Assembly (NCBI GenBank): GCA_032173965.1
Contig: JAVUNC010000019.1
Span: 15,492,234 to 15,556,233 of the forward strand
Direction: 5' to 3'
Source of the DNA: Sitta carolinensis
Taxonomy: Eukaryota; Chordata; Aves; Passeriformes; Sittidae
DNA: 64,000 bases
The notes beneath the pieces are model-generated. The model was not told the origin of the DNA and did no database searches. It saw nothing but the letters and a program-made list of their open reading frames with translations. Position numbers and translations under genes: made by a program. Below are positions 39,666-51,787 of this stretch, piece by piece (position 1 is the first letter of the stretch; each line of letters begins with the position of its first letter).

Positions 39666-42002
39666 TTTTTTAAGGTAATGGACAACCTAAAATAAAAATT
39701 GTTTCAGAACTTAAGAAATAAGTTGTCATTAATAAATTCTCTCAGCTTCCCCGGTTCAGTGAACTGCAGGTAAAATGCACCATTCTTCACTGACTGACTA
39801 TTCTGAAAATCATTCTAAAATGTGATTTTTATTTCAGCAACAGTAATAAAATTATTCAGATTTGTAGAAATTCAGAGCTAGTCACATGACCCTGGACCAC
39901 ACTGCTCAACACAATCCCTTCAAAGTGGACTGAAACGGACAGGATGAGAAAGGAGAGTTCCTCTGAGATAGCCTGTGCACCACAAATTCTTAGAAATGTA
40001 AAGGAAATGGGTTGCCAGTTACCATTATCTGGCATATCAAGTCACAGGGAAGACTTACATTCCTCTGTAACCTGGTTTGATAGAGTTGAAAGCAATACCA
40101 CCTCTTTCTTACATAAAAAGTTATTTCATATGACACAAGAGTACAGTTCCCTTGAAAAAGCAATATGGTTCACACTTTAAATTTAAAAAGCATTTCTAGC
40201 GTATATTTGCAATGCAAAACATTCTAAATACAAATCAAATATAGCTGACAGAACCATCTTTTTGAGGCAGCCCACAACCAGGCACACCAGATATTAACTA
40301 TTTCTATTTATTACTCAACAGAAACCAGCTTTCAAGCATAAAATGAAGGTGCTACAGAGACATATTTAAGTGATTCATGTTGCACACCAGACTAAAGTTA
40401 CTGTGGCACAGACACACAAGTGATAAAAGAGAGAAGGAGCAAAAATCCTAAAAAGTTCTCCAAATCAGTGTTTTTCCCACAAGTTTCAGCTACTCAGACA
40501 CAATAGGCAATGAAAGCCCCAGGCTCCAAGGCTTCACTGGTGAAACCCTCTGAGAACAAGGGACATATACGCATTGATGTATTTTTAGCTGCCACTACTA
40601 ATTTTTATGACTGTGACAGCAGGTCACACAAAGGAGTCTGGAGCCCAGATTCATAAAACCAAGCTGTACCCTTAATACTAATTTCTAAGTGAGAGGCATT
40701 CTGAATTCCTAAAGAAAGAAACTTGTGTTTTTGCAAAGAGACATGTTGTTCTTTTCTCAGAAAATCAGTTGCTAACAGCCATAGGTCAAAACAAAACCTA
40801 AACTGCATTTCACAGTCCACAATTATTTATTTAACAAGTAATGGAAGCTGTATTTCCTGGGACTAACACTTCTAAGACCTGAGCAAATGGCAAAGCACTA
40901 GGCAAACCCAAAACCCTAGCAAAGGGTGGAAGACTAAGCAGCTAAGGGAATTAAATGAAAGCAACTTCTCCTGGCCAAGAAGGCAGAGGAGTTAAGACAG
41001 GGTCAGCCAGCAGTTCTGAACATCAACTCTGACTACTGTCTTTTTTTACCCCATTTTCTGCAAATTAGATAATATAAAGCTAAAGCTTACTTGCTCCAAT
41101 CAAAGTAGACCTTCCCCTATTCAATACTTGGCTGCACATTTTTAACTAGATTACATTACACATAGAAATTCTAATTCCCATGCTGACCTTACTGTACTAT
41201 TCATGGTGACTTAGACATGGCTGAGACAATATCTGTGCAAACCCACAACAACCCAACGAGTTCATGGTTAGAAACAGAAAGGAAGGAAAGAACAAAGATA
41301 TATTTGGACAGAGGAGTGTGGGGGGCAATATTAACACTACAGGCATAATCTCAGCCTACCAGCTGACCTCTCACTGCCAATATTTTTGTATGTAGACAGA
41401 GGAGGCATCAAAGAACGCTTCTCTTGTGTCCCAACATTCGAAAATTACTTGACTGGTTTGGGTTTTTTAAAATGCAAAAGCCGGAAAAAAAAACACAACG
41501 TTGCTTGCCTATCTTGACTGAGAAGACACTTGCAACTATCGGCTTAAAAACCCCACAATCCTTTAGATAATCCCCCACAAGTCCTGATTAAAAGTGGATT
41601 TAATATTATGAAACGAAGCATAATTGTTCAAGACGACCTTGAGTAGTTTCTTACACCACTCTGCTCCATCAGCACAGTCAAGATGACAGCTGCACTGTCA
41701 AACGTATGAGAAGACAGGCTGATAGCAAGGTCTCTCCAAAATATTTTCCTCTCTGAAGTAAAACAGATGCTTACAGTTCTTCCAAAGCATGCCAGTCTCC
41801 TGTTCTATTTCAAACACACACTGCACACAAGTAATGAAATGGAGTCAGTATTTAATAGGCACGAGCTGTATCGATGGCCTATCCAACAAGCACGCCTCGA
41901 ATACGTGCATTTTGGTTCCTCTGCTTAAGTCATCACCGATTTCACGTCCAGGAAATTTAAGGTATGCAGGCCTAAAAGTGGTTTTACGATAACAGGGGCA
42001 GT

Positions 42003-42017
42003 ATTGCCACCTGCTGT
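42003..42017 (-). promoter_or_regulatory. CTCF-like motif in intron
   Basis: The minus strand reads acagcaggtggcaat, about 13 of 15 core positions, followed by actgcccc. Opposite orientation to the motifs at 49873 and 53491. Confidence 0.25.
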
Positions 42018-42460
42018 CAGAAAGGATTCACGGCATCCCACACCACCTCATGCTCCCCAACTGAGGGAAGGCACAGACTCTTTCAGAAATCCAACTTTGC
42101 AGGTGTTTTGTTTGTATACTGCTAGTCGTCTATAGAAAGAGCACACACAAAAAAGGAACAGGCTAACCACGGCATGAAGGATCAATAATCACATTGGGGT
42201 CAGATGTAATAAATGGGTTCAACAACTGATGCACAAAGAAACAAGGAGAACACACTGGTTTAGGTAAAACAGATACTGTCCTGAAAGTATCAACACTGAA
42301 AACAGACTCGGAAATAAATCCAGCCACCATAGACCACAAGGTTAGATAAGGCTACTAAAACACCTACCTTGCCCATTTTCTACTAGATTTTCAGAAGACA
42401 GACTATGCTGAATCCTGTCAGAGGAGAGAGTCGGCCATTAACTTACGTCAGGGTATTTCC

Positions 42461-42630
42461 TAGAATCCCAAAATGGCCCGTTTTAGAAGGAACCATCAAA
42501 GACCATCTTGTTCAACCACTCCTCACAATGGCAGGGACATCTTTCAATAATCCACGATGCTCAACCTCCCTCCAACATGACCTTGAACATTTCCAGGGAT
42601 GGGGCATCCACAACTTGTCTAGGCAAACAG
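42461..42630 (-). mobile_element. Degraded CR1 3' end (about 170 bp)
   Basis: tagaatcccaaaatggcccg is a decayed form of the CR1 terminus, followed by gaccatcttgttcaacc, ttgaacatttccagggatgg and ggcatccacaacttgtctag. Minus orientation and clearly older than the copies at 22 and 50 kb. Confidence 0.85.
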
Positions 42631-44320
42631 TTTTAGATAGTTAGGTATCAGATACTTAAGGATCACTCATACCACTCAACTTCTGTGGGAGCAGAGAATA
42701 ACACAAAAAGTCAAAAAGCACAGCTCTGAACCTCAACATCTGTGTCTAATGCTTCAGCCCACAATCTGTTAGTTTAAGGAGCCTTTTGAGTGCATTTGTT
42801 CCAGCAGAAAGTACATTTCCTTCTCTACTGTTTCTTTTTACGGCTTCTCAGTAAGTCACTGCACACTCAGATCCCACTGCTCGAAATCATCACTTGTTTG
42901 TCATTAACATGCAGTGCCTGGCCATATGGCAGGCTGAGTGGCAAAGCTCTGCTTGAGGCAGGCGAGGTTTCGGCCTCCATCCCACCACCCAACGCTCTGG
43001 GCTCGCTGGCACCACACACAGTGTGACAGGATGACGCCCAGGTGTCTGAGGCACATTGCCACCCAGAAGCCATCTCCATTAGCTACATGAGATGGCTGTG
43101 AGCACACTGGTGGAATACTGGAAGGAAAATATTCACCACAATTCATTTCCCCTTCCTGAAGCACCCTAGAACAAGGAACAAAGTTCTTCCCTGGTATGTC
43201 CCTGCAGCACTGCCAAACCTTTCTTTTTTTAGCACTTAATTTTTGAGTTACAGTAATTATACCTGGGATATTTTTAAAGTGCATTGCAACCACCCTTTCT
43301 GCAGTGCAATTCTGGGGTAAGCCTCCTCAGTCATAAGCCTTGGCCACACAGTGACAGCAAATGGTGTTTGACTGAGCCAGCAGCTACAGCTCTCCCCCTA
43401 AATCAAACCCCCAGCAGTATACTTGCCTTCCCTTTCATTCTCTTGAACACTGTCACTACACAGCCTTCTCATCCAAATGAGTATTACACTACAGGGAAGA
43501 ACACTGTTGAAATGAAATTAGACCAAAAGCAGAGGGCAAGTTTAACCACATCTACTGCTCATCAGCCAGGCTTAAAGATTTTCCACAGAAAGCAGTAATA
43601 AACTCACTCACAGATGTCACAATTGAGCATGACCGATTCCCTCAACTATTAACATTGACTGTCCTGATGAGTAAGTGAGGACTATATATAAATTAGTCTG
43701 GGGTTTTTACACACAAGTGTAATTGTACCAACTGTAAAATAACTTGAGAAACCTTTGATTAACACTACAGTCTGCTCACAGTAGAGCTGAAAACCAAATT
43801 AACAACAATTCGTTAGCAATATTGGTTCTATTCCTAGAGGAAATTACAACAGTGTTAGTTTCATATGCCAGATGACTCCATACAAGAGATGTCAATACAA
43901 GTTTTCTGTTTTCCTACCTGTAACACAGGAATAAAACATGTCAAGTACATTTACAAAACATTCTTATGGACAGCAAGCTCGCTAAGAAGCTCCCAGTATA
44001 ATCAACCATTTATGTCTAGCTCCACTGAAAAAAGAAACCCACAGAAATCAATACTAATAAATGTAAAAATCCCATGTCAAAATGCTATAAGCAACTTAAG
44101 GGCAGATTTTACATTTTGTTTCTTTCATATTCAATAGCAAGAACACTTGAGTTCAGGGACTTCTTTTCTTAGCAAATTATTGAAGAATAATTTCAAATGA
44201 GCTCCATAGTAAAAGTTACTGGTCACAGTAAAACAAAAAGGGGGAGAACAAGCATACACACAATACCAGATCAGGCTCAGCAACTGACTCATATCTTCAT
44301 AATATTCAGACAGGCCACTT

Positions 44321-44347
44321 CTTCTGAAGTAATTTCTACTTCAGAAG
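44321..44347. repeat. 11-bp inverted repeat with 5-nt loop
   Basis: CTTCTGAAGTA (44321-44331) and TACTTCAGAAG (44337-44347) pair perfectly around the loop atttc. Each arm also contains the self-complementary CTTCAGAAG/CTTCTGAAG core. It could be a hairpin or a paired transcription-factor site. Confidence 0.8.
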
Positions 44348-47300
44348 TTACAAGATGAAAATTCTGTGTGATAAATTAAGTTGCCAAATGAAATGGATTA
44401 GCAATCAGTGAAATTGCCTGATGTCAGATCTGTTCCAGATTAGAATCCATCCTTTTTCCCCACCTGTTCATTAAGCACCAAGTTCAAGGCAACTGCAGTG
44501 ACTGATTGCACATTAACGAGCTGTTTGTGTGGAAAGGCAGAGTTCAGTCCCTATCTATACTTACACACTTGTATAAGTGTAATTCACTGATAATATATTC
44601 AGTTCCCAGTATCAATACATAGCTCTTCTATCTTGATGTGTAATTTTGAGCTTGAGAAAAAAAGGGACACCTCATTAAGTTAAACAGTCATATTCAAGGT
44701 CAAGGCCAGGAAACGATGAATCTGGAAGAAAATATGTTGCTACTGCCAGATAAAAAAAGCTGGATGAAGATACTGGGGGAAGAAAGGCATATTTCACTAG
44801 GAAAGGTGACATTCAATATGAAAATACCTATTTCATCCTATAAATCAAGTCATGCAGAGGCTCCAGTGAAAACCAGTCCTGCAACAAGTAAAGCAAGCAC
44901 AGGGTATTTCAAACTGAGTATTTCTCAGTTCCACATACGTTCAGTATTGGGACAGGGAGGTGTAGCAGGACCAAAGCATTGCAAACTCTTACTAATTTAT
45001 TTAAAAGCTCAGCTATAATTCTCTCCCTAGAAACACGTCTGCCTCTCTTGAAGCAGCCAGGAGACTCCCACCTCCATGCACCTTCCCTGGCTGGCCCTGC
45101 ACACTGTGCAGGGAGGCTGAGGATACTGTGTCTGCCAAACCAGTGTTCCCAGCTGAGCCAACTCACTGCACACAGGTCATGTGTGAGGAGGCTCTTCTTG
45201 AGCAGTGCAAGGCTCAGTAACTAAATTCCAGCATCAAGGATCAGTAAAAACAGGACAAAGAGTTGTTTACTTATGTTAGTCACCAATTCTTTTCTCTCTT
45301 TATCAGAGGAACACTTGAAATCCTGATTGTTTTCTCACATGGAAAACACATTCATTTTAAAAATTGAGAGGTTTTTCCCCAAATTTTTAGGTATTAGAAA
45401 TTATTCCAGCACTCAAATACAGTTTAAAGGGAGACACCTAGTTGCTGTAACTGTAGCAACTAACTGCAAACTTAGATGCAATAGTACAGACTTATTACCA
45501 GTAATATCTAATTGAATAGATATGAACACCTTCCTTTTTCCTGAAGATTAAAGGTTTCTGTTCTCAGTACCATACTTTTGTACTGATACCAAGAATATTT
45601 TTCAAAGATAAGAAGAAATATTATCTCCTCTAGTGTTCTGTAAGTCATCATCCTCCTCCTTCTCCCTTATCAGATAAAAACAAGGAGAATCCTTTTTTGC
45701 CCTGAAATAATGGTTTCCCCTTGATCTTCCACCTAGTAAAAACTTCCTCACAAGCATATTAGTACATGCCTCCTTATCTTCTAACTGGACAGTAAGATTT
45801 ATTAGCAGGTAGGAAGTGAATGGATATCTGAAGTCAGAACTGCTGCTTAAAGTGTATGAGGTACACAGACATGCCCATCACACCCTCAACACCACTCCTG
45901 TACCTACTTCAGTAGCTACTGCATAGGACACACACAGCAACACACTTCTCCATATTAAAAATGCACAGGAAATGTAGCCCTTTACTGCTTAGTTGATATG
46001 ATAAACATTGGATAAATTGTTATCCAAATCTTACTCAGGCTTTTACTGCTTATTTCTGTATTTGGGCTTGCCAGAGGAACTAAGTGGCCCCTCTCTCCCC
46101 TCCCTAGACACAGGCACACCACACCCTCTCCGAGCTCTGTTCTGACCATTTATTCAGATGCTGGCTAATTGTGGTTATCTGGCTTCCAAGTGCTTGAAGC
46201 ACTTCTGGCATCCGGATGAAGTGACATCCAGAAACATTCAATCTGTTAAAAAGGCCAGTCAGCACAGATTAGTGCAGTAAGCACATGCCCCAAGGAGAGC
46301 CTGTTTACATTCTTAAGAGTGTAACAACAAAGTGTAAAGGAGAATATAGAAGTACATAAGATTTTCATACAAGTCTTGGCTGAATTCTTTAAAAAATTGC
46401 ATGAAGGAAATGGCATAACAGGACACCTTAAGCAAAACATCCAGTTAAAGTAATACCTGTCTGCAATGTAATCAGTAGTAAAGCAGTTTTAGGAAACCAT
46501 TGTGTAAGGAAAAGACATTCAGATAACTGACAATTTTAGAAAAACTGCACATCAGCTCTTTTCTCTCTCACAGTGCATCTCAGTTCCTAGACTCTAGTCT
46601 TGAATGATTTCAAAGAAGCCATTTCAATGAGGTTCTTTTGACAATGGGCAAAGACACAAACTACATGTAAAATACTTCTGGAAACTAAGCAACATTCAGT
46701 TTGTCTGCTAGAAGTCTAGGACAAAAAAGGATCCTTTTACAGCAGTGTTCATCAGTGATACCCTGATATTTAGCTACAGAAGATCATTTACATTATTTAT
46801 GTCTCATTTCCTCCTTACATATTTGAGAAAACACTTTTTTTGGCCAACATGTTTGCATCTAAATCTGGAGACAATCTGAACCACCTGGAACCCTTCCACA
46901 GCCCCAGGATTTGCTAGACCACTCCCTTTACTTCAAGCATGTTTAGTTCTTTGCAGAAGTCAATGTAAACATTCAACCAGTATCTTCCTGTGGCTTGAAT
47001 TTGGATATGACTTGCGGTATTTTAAACTATTTCTTACAGGAAACAGTTAGTGGATTTCTAAATTCAGAGAGAGAGTCTCCTGAGTGTCTCTTCCTCCCTT
47101 CCTAACCCAGGGCTTGCAAGAGATAGGAGGGAGTCAATCATTAATATCTGGGGTAGTCAAAAGGCATTAATTAGAAAAAACTTGCACAGATTTACCTCCG
47201 AAGAAACTTATCTCCTATTCCATATTCAACAAGGCTGCATTTTATTCAGTTTACACACAGAAACTGGTACTGTGGACACTTACTGCTTCACATCTTTGAG

Positions 47301-48482
47301 GCTTGGATAACTTCAGTTGCAGAAATAAAAATAAAGGAGTTGTTTGCTAAAGCATCGTATGGCGCAGAAACATGGGTTTAGTTCCCACCTAAGAGACACT
47401 GCAGTTTCACTGAAACTCTGGGATTTTCAAAGAATCCCAGCACAGCAGATGTTTTGCATAAATAACAGGGATCTTGAACCGAAACACTTTCCTCATGTAG
47501 CTTTCCAGTTTGAAAGGTTAATAGTAAAAAAGTACCACTGAAACCATGGGCAAATCAAAGGCTTAGATTTAATTACTGCACTGACATAGAGAGAGCATAT
47601 GTTTTTTCCAAAGTAACTGTAGGTTAGTATTTTAATCTAAAGTTATTAATAACTCATAATAGTTAACATATTATGCCCTTTTGGAACTGTTGAAGGTTAC
47701 AAAAGACTTACAAGAAGATTAAAAACCCACCTGTACCAATGCCGTGGCCCTAGGACTGCTGTTCTCTGTCTGATACACCAAAGTATCACTGTATAAACAT
47801 CTTCCTTTCAAGAAGTAGCTTTGCCAACATCTAATCTGAATCTCCCCTGAAGCCCAAATTCAATGTACAGAAGACAACAGTAGAAACAACTTGTTTGCCA
47901 AAACCTTTCTAGATACTTTCAGAGTGTTATATACCTCTTTAGGTCTTTCAACCTCAGTCTATTTGGAGTGGCCTTGAAACCTTTTCTCAAAACTGCATAT
48001 CAGTATGTGTTGATTTGCTTCTTTTTTTTCCTCCTCAGAGACATGCATTTTTCACCAGGATGGTAGGCAGATAATAGGTTTATAGGCATAAAATATCATT
48101 TGCAGTCTGGGATATAGTTTTTTTGGACATTTCAGGAGAATTAAAGGGGGATTTAAATCCAAAAAAGTGAAGTACTCCTATTCTAAACCTAATCTGTAAC
48201 AAGTTTCAGCCTGTAATTTAAGAGAGGCCTATAAACAAAGAGAAGCTAAATACAAATGGAGAGGAAGTATGCTAATGTTGACTTACTGGAAAGCAATAAA
48301 GTAAGGATACCTGCAAAAGCACTACTGGAAAAATCATCTTAAAAAAAAAGGATGAGGAAAAAATATTAAAGCTTCAGAGGCCTTGTCAATACAATGAGGA
48401 GAGGATCTGTTATATGGATGCTGCTGTATTGTTTGTTGTTTAGAAAGGCTTTTGTGCATCAGTAAACTAGAAGACTAATTGA

Positions 48483-48507
48483 TTTTTTTTTTTTTTTTTT
48501 TTTTTTT
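48483..48507. repeat. 25-nt T tract followed by GCAG
   Basis: Twenty-five T followed directly by GCAG (48508-48511) looks like a strong plus-strand splice acceptor. A frame open to 48733 follows, with no clear downstream donor. On the minus strand the same tract could be a poly-A tail. Confidence 0.85.
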
Positions 48508-49642
48508 GCAGAGGAATACCAGCTTCAGTACTTGGAACGCAAAAATGTACTTTGAAACTGCTAAAGATTCCACATGTACTTCACAAAACCCATTTGCAGA
48601 TGTTGACTGGTGCAGTGGGATGTCATCAAACAGTTGGAGGGAGTCTGTTCACTGCCCTCTACACTGTGTGGGCAAACAGTCCTGTGTTCTTTACAGATAC
48701 AAACCCGTAGCTCCACATGGAATTTTCCTCTGATAAGCAAACACAGCAATTTTGGCCATTACAACCCTGGCAACCTCTGAACTCTATTCAGTCACAGAGA
48801 AGATACTGCAGCATGTTGCCTTCCAAGAAATGAATACCACCAAAATTAGTTCTTGAAAATTGATCAGTGCCACTGAAATACTAGGGGGAAAAAAATTCAG
48901 CCTCAGGACACACAAACCACACACTCTTTTTGGAGTGGAGAGTATAGCAAGATTTGGCTATGGGCTCGTGCATAGGGGTAAACCTTCCCATCATTTTGGC
49001 AAAAAAACTGAACTAGCTTACTGTAATCTAATACACTAATTAATTAATTGCACAGACATTTCCCTGTTTTTGTCACAAGATGCTACACATAGTTCTTCAC
49101 CTCAGCTGCACACTTGGAGACACAGCCACTGAACAAGAAGAGGCACTAAAATGCTTAAAACCCTGTAGATCATAGCCAAAAACTAGAAAAAATACAATCT
49201 CCCAACAAGAATGCAAATATGAAAACCACATAAACCAAATTCTGCTTTCCACTCACCTTGTTGTTAAATTTCTCATATGACCTAGCCCACAAGTGGCTTG
49301 ATTTATAAAAGCAGACTGGAATGTACTGCATTAGCTTAGAAACAAAAGTGAGCCTACTACAACACAAAGTGTGAAGTCTCAGCTAACCAAGTTAAGTCAA
49401 AAGATGGACACAAGATGATCGATTCTTTCATGGTGACCATGCTACAAAAGTTTCACAGTAATCCCTGTCACAGCAAATTCACACAGGATGAACAGATGCA
49501 ATATGAAGGAACAGCAGAAAAAGCCATATTTTCAGATTTCCACAGGACGCCAGTTTCAAGGAATTTTCCAGAGTTCATACTTGTACCATGGAGCTGTAAA
49601 GGATTTTCAAGACATGGCTACATAAAATATTTAACCACCTAC

Positions 49643-49750
49643 CAGCATTAACGATGGCATCCACCTCGAGGAGTGTAATGTCACCTCTGTAGAGAGAAAC
49701 TTTCTCACTCAGACTTTTCTTCCCTTGCAGATCTTCTTTAGCGTTCTCGC
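49643..49750 (-). CDS. MACROD2: MACROD2 internal coding exon (start of macro domain)
   Basis: The minus strand reads acceptor ...TTGGTTTGTAG, then 108 exon bases, then donor G|GTAGGT. The exon enters with two bases of a split codon, has 35 full codons and ends with one base of the next. The peptide begins ENAKEDLQGKKSLSEKV and ends SLYRGDITLLEVDAIVNA. I match it from memory to human MACROD2 residues about 56-90, where SLYRGDITLLEVDAIVNA is identical and the SL-EKV lead-in is nearly so; MACROD1 differs here (ITKLEVDAIVNA). MACROD2 is a mono-ADP-ribosyl-hydrolase that removes ADP-ribose from acidic residues and hydrolyses O-acetyl-ADP-ribose, in nucleus and cytosol, with a DNA-damage role. This exon forms the first strand of the macro fold. 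The conserved NAAN motif is cut by the following intron, and the catalytic GGGGVDGCIH loop is in an exon outside the window. No stop or frameshift is seen, so the exon looks functional. Confidence 0.95.
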
Positions 49751-49872
49751 CTACAAACCAAGAAAGCAGGAAAACCAGGTTATAAGTGTGGGCCCGAGGT
49801 GATTATTTACTAGCCCTGAAGAGGCAGCAGTCCGCTGACACTGCTGCCAGACTGCAGCATCTTTCGGTTTCA

Positions 49873-49887
49873 CCTCGAGAGGGCACC
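49873..49887 (+). promoter_or_regulatory. CTCF-like motif near MACROD2 exon
   Basis: cctcgagagggcacc matches about 13 of 15 positions of the CTCF core CCASYAGRKGGCRSY, judged by eye. It lies 123 bp upstream of the exon in the gene's sense. Weak on its own. Confidence 0.25.
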
Positions 49888-50231
49888 GGCAACCCGCAGA
49901 GACACCAGCACTGCCCTTACATCACACTGCTCGCTTGGTGCTCCTTTCCAGATCCAAGCTAGCAGGAAGCACTGAATCCTTATCCACACACCACTTGGTT
50001 ACAAAACTGTAGAAACACACATACTTCTGGAGTGAGACCTATCAAGTAATTTTATTTGGCAATCACAAGGGTGTAAATTGCAAAAACAAATTGAGGAGTT
50101 AAGATTACCCTCCTAACCAGAGTAATAATTTCTCCAATACAAAATTATACCAAATGAATATTAAAACAAACAAGCACACCGTTTGCCAACACCCCCAAAA
50201 TTCAGAATGACTTCTGAAGACATGTAGCCAG

Positions 50232-50249
50232 AAAAAAAAAAAAAAAAAA
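50232..50249. repeat. 18-nt A tract
   Basis: A pure A run in the intron between the MACROD2 exon and the CR1, within AT-rich DNA. Confidence 0.85.
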
Positions 50250-50269
50250 GCCTGAAAAAGAAATTTACA

Positions 50270-50290
50270 CAAGTTTAAGTTTTAAACTTG
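50270..50290. repeat. 9-bp inverted repeat with 3-nt spacer
   Basis: CAAGTTTAA and TTAAACTTG are exact reverse complements around gtt, close to an 18-nt A run (50232-50249). Small and of unknown meaning. Confidence 0.7.
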
Positions 50291-50491
50291 GAGCTCTGTC
50301 ACCTTAAATTGCTCAACAGGAGGCAGGTGGTGCAGACAACACACTAGCTTGCAAAAGATTTGTTACTGAATAATGTTACCATAGATCCCTGATTCCTGTA
50401 AACTCTTGAGATTTTGCATCACCAAATCACTTCATTTATATCTGATTCAGTCCATAGAACAGCTCAGTTACCTCAAACCCTTGCCCAAACA

Positions 50492-51215
50492 CACAGAATT
50501 CACAGAAAGACTGGGTTGGAAGAGACCTCCAGGATCATTGCTCAACCCAGCCCTAACACCTCAACCAGACCCTGGCACCCAGAGCCACAGCCAGTCTGTT
50601 ATTAAACACGTCCAGGGTTGGTAACTCCACCACTTCCCCAGGCAGAACATTCCAGTATTTTATCAATCTTTCTGTGAAAAACCTTTTCCCACTATCCAGC
50701 CTAATTTTCCTTGATTCAGCTTGAGGCTGTGCCTTCTGGTTCTGTCAGTGCTGCCTGGAGCCAGAGCCCAGCCCCCTGAGCACAGCCCCCTCTCAGGGAG
50801 CTGCAGGGAGTGCCCAGGTCACCCCTGAGTCTCCTTTTCTCCAGGCTGACCCCCCCCCAGCTATCCTTCTCAGGGTTTGTGTCCCAGCCCCTCTCCAGCC
50901 TCACTCCCTCCTCTGGATGCGCTCCAGTGTCCCCACGTCCTTCCTGAACTGAGGGACAGAACTGGGCACAGCACTCGAGGGTGACCCCACCAGCGCCCAG
51001 CACAGGGGAACAATGACCTTCTTGCTCCTGCTGGCCACACCATCCCTGATCCAGGGGCCATGACCTTCCTGCTCCTGCTGGCCACACCATCCCTGATCCA
51101 GGGGCCATGACCCCCTGCTCCTGCTGGCCACACCACCCCTGATCCAGGCCAGGGGCCGTCGGCCTTCTTGGCCATCAGGGCACACTGCTGGCTCATGTTC
51201 ATACAGCCCCAAGCT
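50492..51215 (-). mobile_element. CR1 LINE fragment (about 720 bp, 3' part)
   Basis: Read on the plus strand it opens with cacagaattcacagaaagac and continues tgggttggaagagacctcca. It follows with the usual reverse-complement CR1 landmarks: ctccaccacttccccaggca, ctccttttctccaggctgac, and cttcttggccatcagggcac near its right end. The element therefore lies on the minus strand with its 3' end at left. Minus-strand frames of up to 130 codons here are reverse-transcriptase-end and repeat-derived, not genes. It includes an internal tandem duplication and abuts the LTR at 51233. Confidence 0.93.
51013..51150. repeat. 47-bp tandem triplication within CR1
   Basis: Three copies start at 51013, 51060 and 51107 (atgaccttcctgctcctgct, then ggccacaccatccctgatcc and agggg), the last slightly shortened. 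The surrounding CR1 family normally carries this segment once, so the array arose by local duplication inside this copy. It repeats a WPLDQGWCGQQEQEGH-like string on the minus strand. Confidence 0.9.
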
Positions 51216-51232
51216 TCACCAAGTTCGACATG

Positions 51233-51528
51233 TGTTGTCCCTGAAAATCAGCCTTCTGATTTGTTTTAATATAGTGGAGTCAGTTCTCACGAATTATAAG
51301 ATAAACAAGAATTATGTTTACATTCCTCTGTGAAAAGACAGCACCTGATGAACTTCTCAAGTGACCAGTGGAGATGGAGAGGTGGAAGCTTCTCTGTCCA
51401 ATCTCTGATCACTGTGCAGAAACTTATAGATACGAGCTCAACAACAAACGAGAGAGTTCCTTTCTTCTTCTCTGCCTGAACACCTGTGGTGTGTGTTACT
51501 GTGTGTTTCTATCTTCGCCACAGTAACA
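51233..51528 (+). mobile_element. Solo LTR of an endogenous retrovirus (ERVK-like)
   Basis: A 296-bp element begins TGTTGTCC and ends GTAACA, so its termini (TGTT/AACA) are perfect short inverted repeats. It is flanked by an exact 6-bp direct duplication, gacatg, at 51227-51232 and 51529-51534. A TATA-like taatata lies at 51267-51273, a degenerate polyadenylation-like aacaaa at about 51443, and a pyrimidine-rich U5-like stretch follows. This supports plus orientation, antisense to MACROD2. A 6-bp duplication is the length usual for ERVK-type integrations. No internal retroviral genes are present, so it is a recombined solo LTR. It sits at the 5' edge of a CR1, between the MACROD2 exon and the CpG island. 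Confidence 0.85.
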
Positions 51529-51787
51529 GACATGCACCGGAAATTCACTGAAGAGCGAAGATGATTAAAATCTCTTTTACGATTACTTTTTTGACATTCT
51601 TTCCAACACAAGTTTCAAGAAGCTTGAGTTCATCTATTGGTCAGAAATAGAACTCATTTGCTGAGGTGACAAAGTGTGTACCAATTTCAAATCTTCAAAA
51701 CGAGTGAAGTTCATTGATAAGCAAAAGGAGTCCTCAGTATTTTGTGAGGAAGTAGAAGTCCAAACACATTTGTCCCTCTAGTCTTAC

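Larger units (their letters stand above)
32476..42460. other. MACROD2 intron, mostly unique-looking
   Basis: It contains copy B of the paired element, the LTR-like stretch at 39108 and a 16-nt T run at 37719-37734. The longest frame (205 codons, minus, 34518-35135) has no recognisable domain and no splice context. I judge it chance. Confidence 0.6.
42631..49642. other. MACROD2 intron up to the exon's donor
   Basis: AT-rich intron ending with the minus-strand donor GTAGGT at 49642. It includes the hairpin at 44321 and the T-tract/GCAG site at 48483. No further MACROD2 exon (GGGGVDGCIH-coding) was found on either strand. Confidence 0.7.

Noticed and set aside
43775..43795. Third copy of the 95-bp paired element
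   Set aside because: Only about 12 bases (acagtagagctg) match; flanking sequence does not align.
1..49642. FLRT3 nested gene
   Set aside because: FLRT3 has one long coding exon of about 650 codons, and no frame near that length exists here.
50716..51212. Minus-strand frames of 103-130 codons with WPLDQGWCGQQEQEGH-like repeats
   Set aside because: They belong to a CR1 fragment and its 47-bp triplication.
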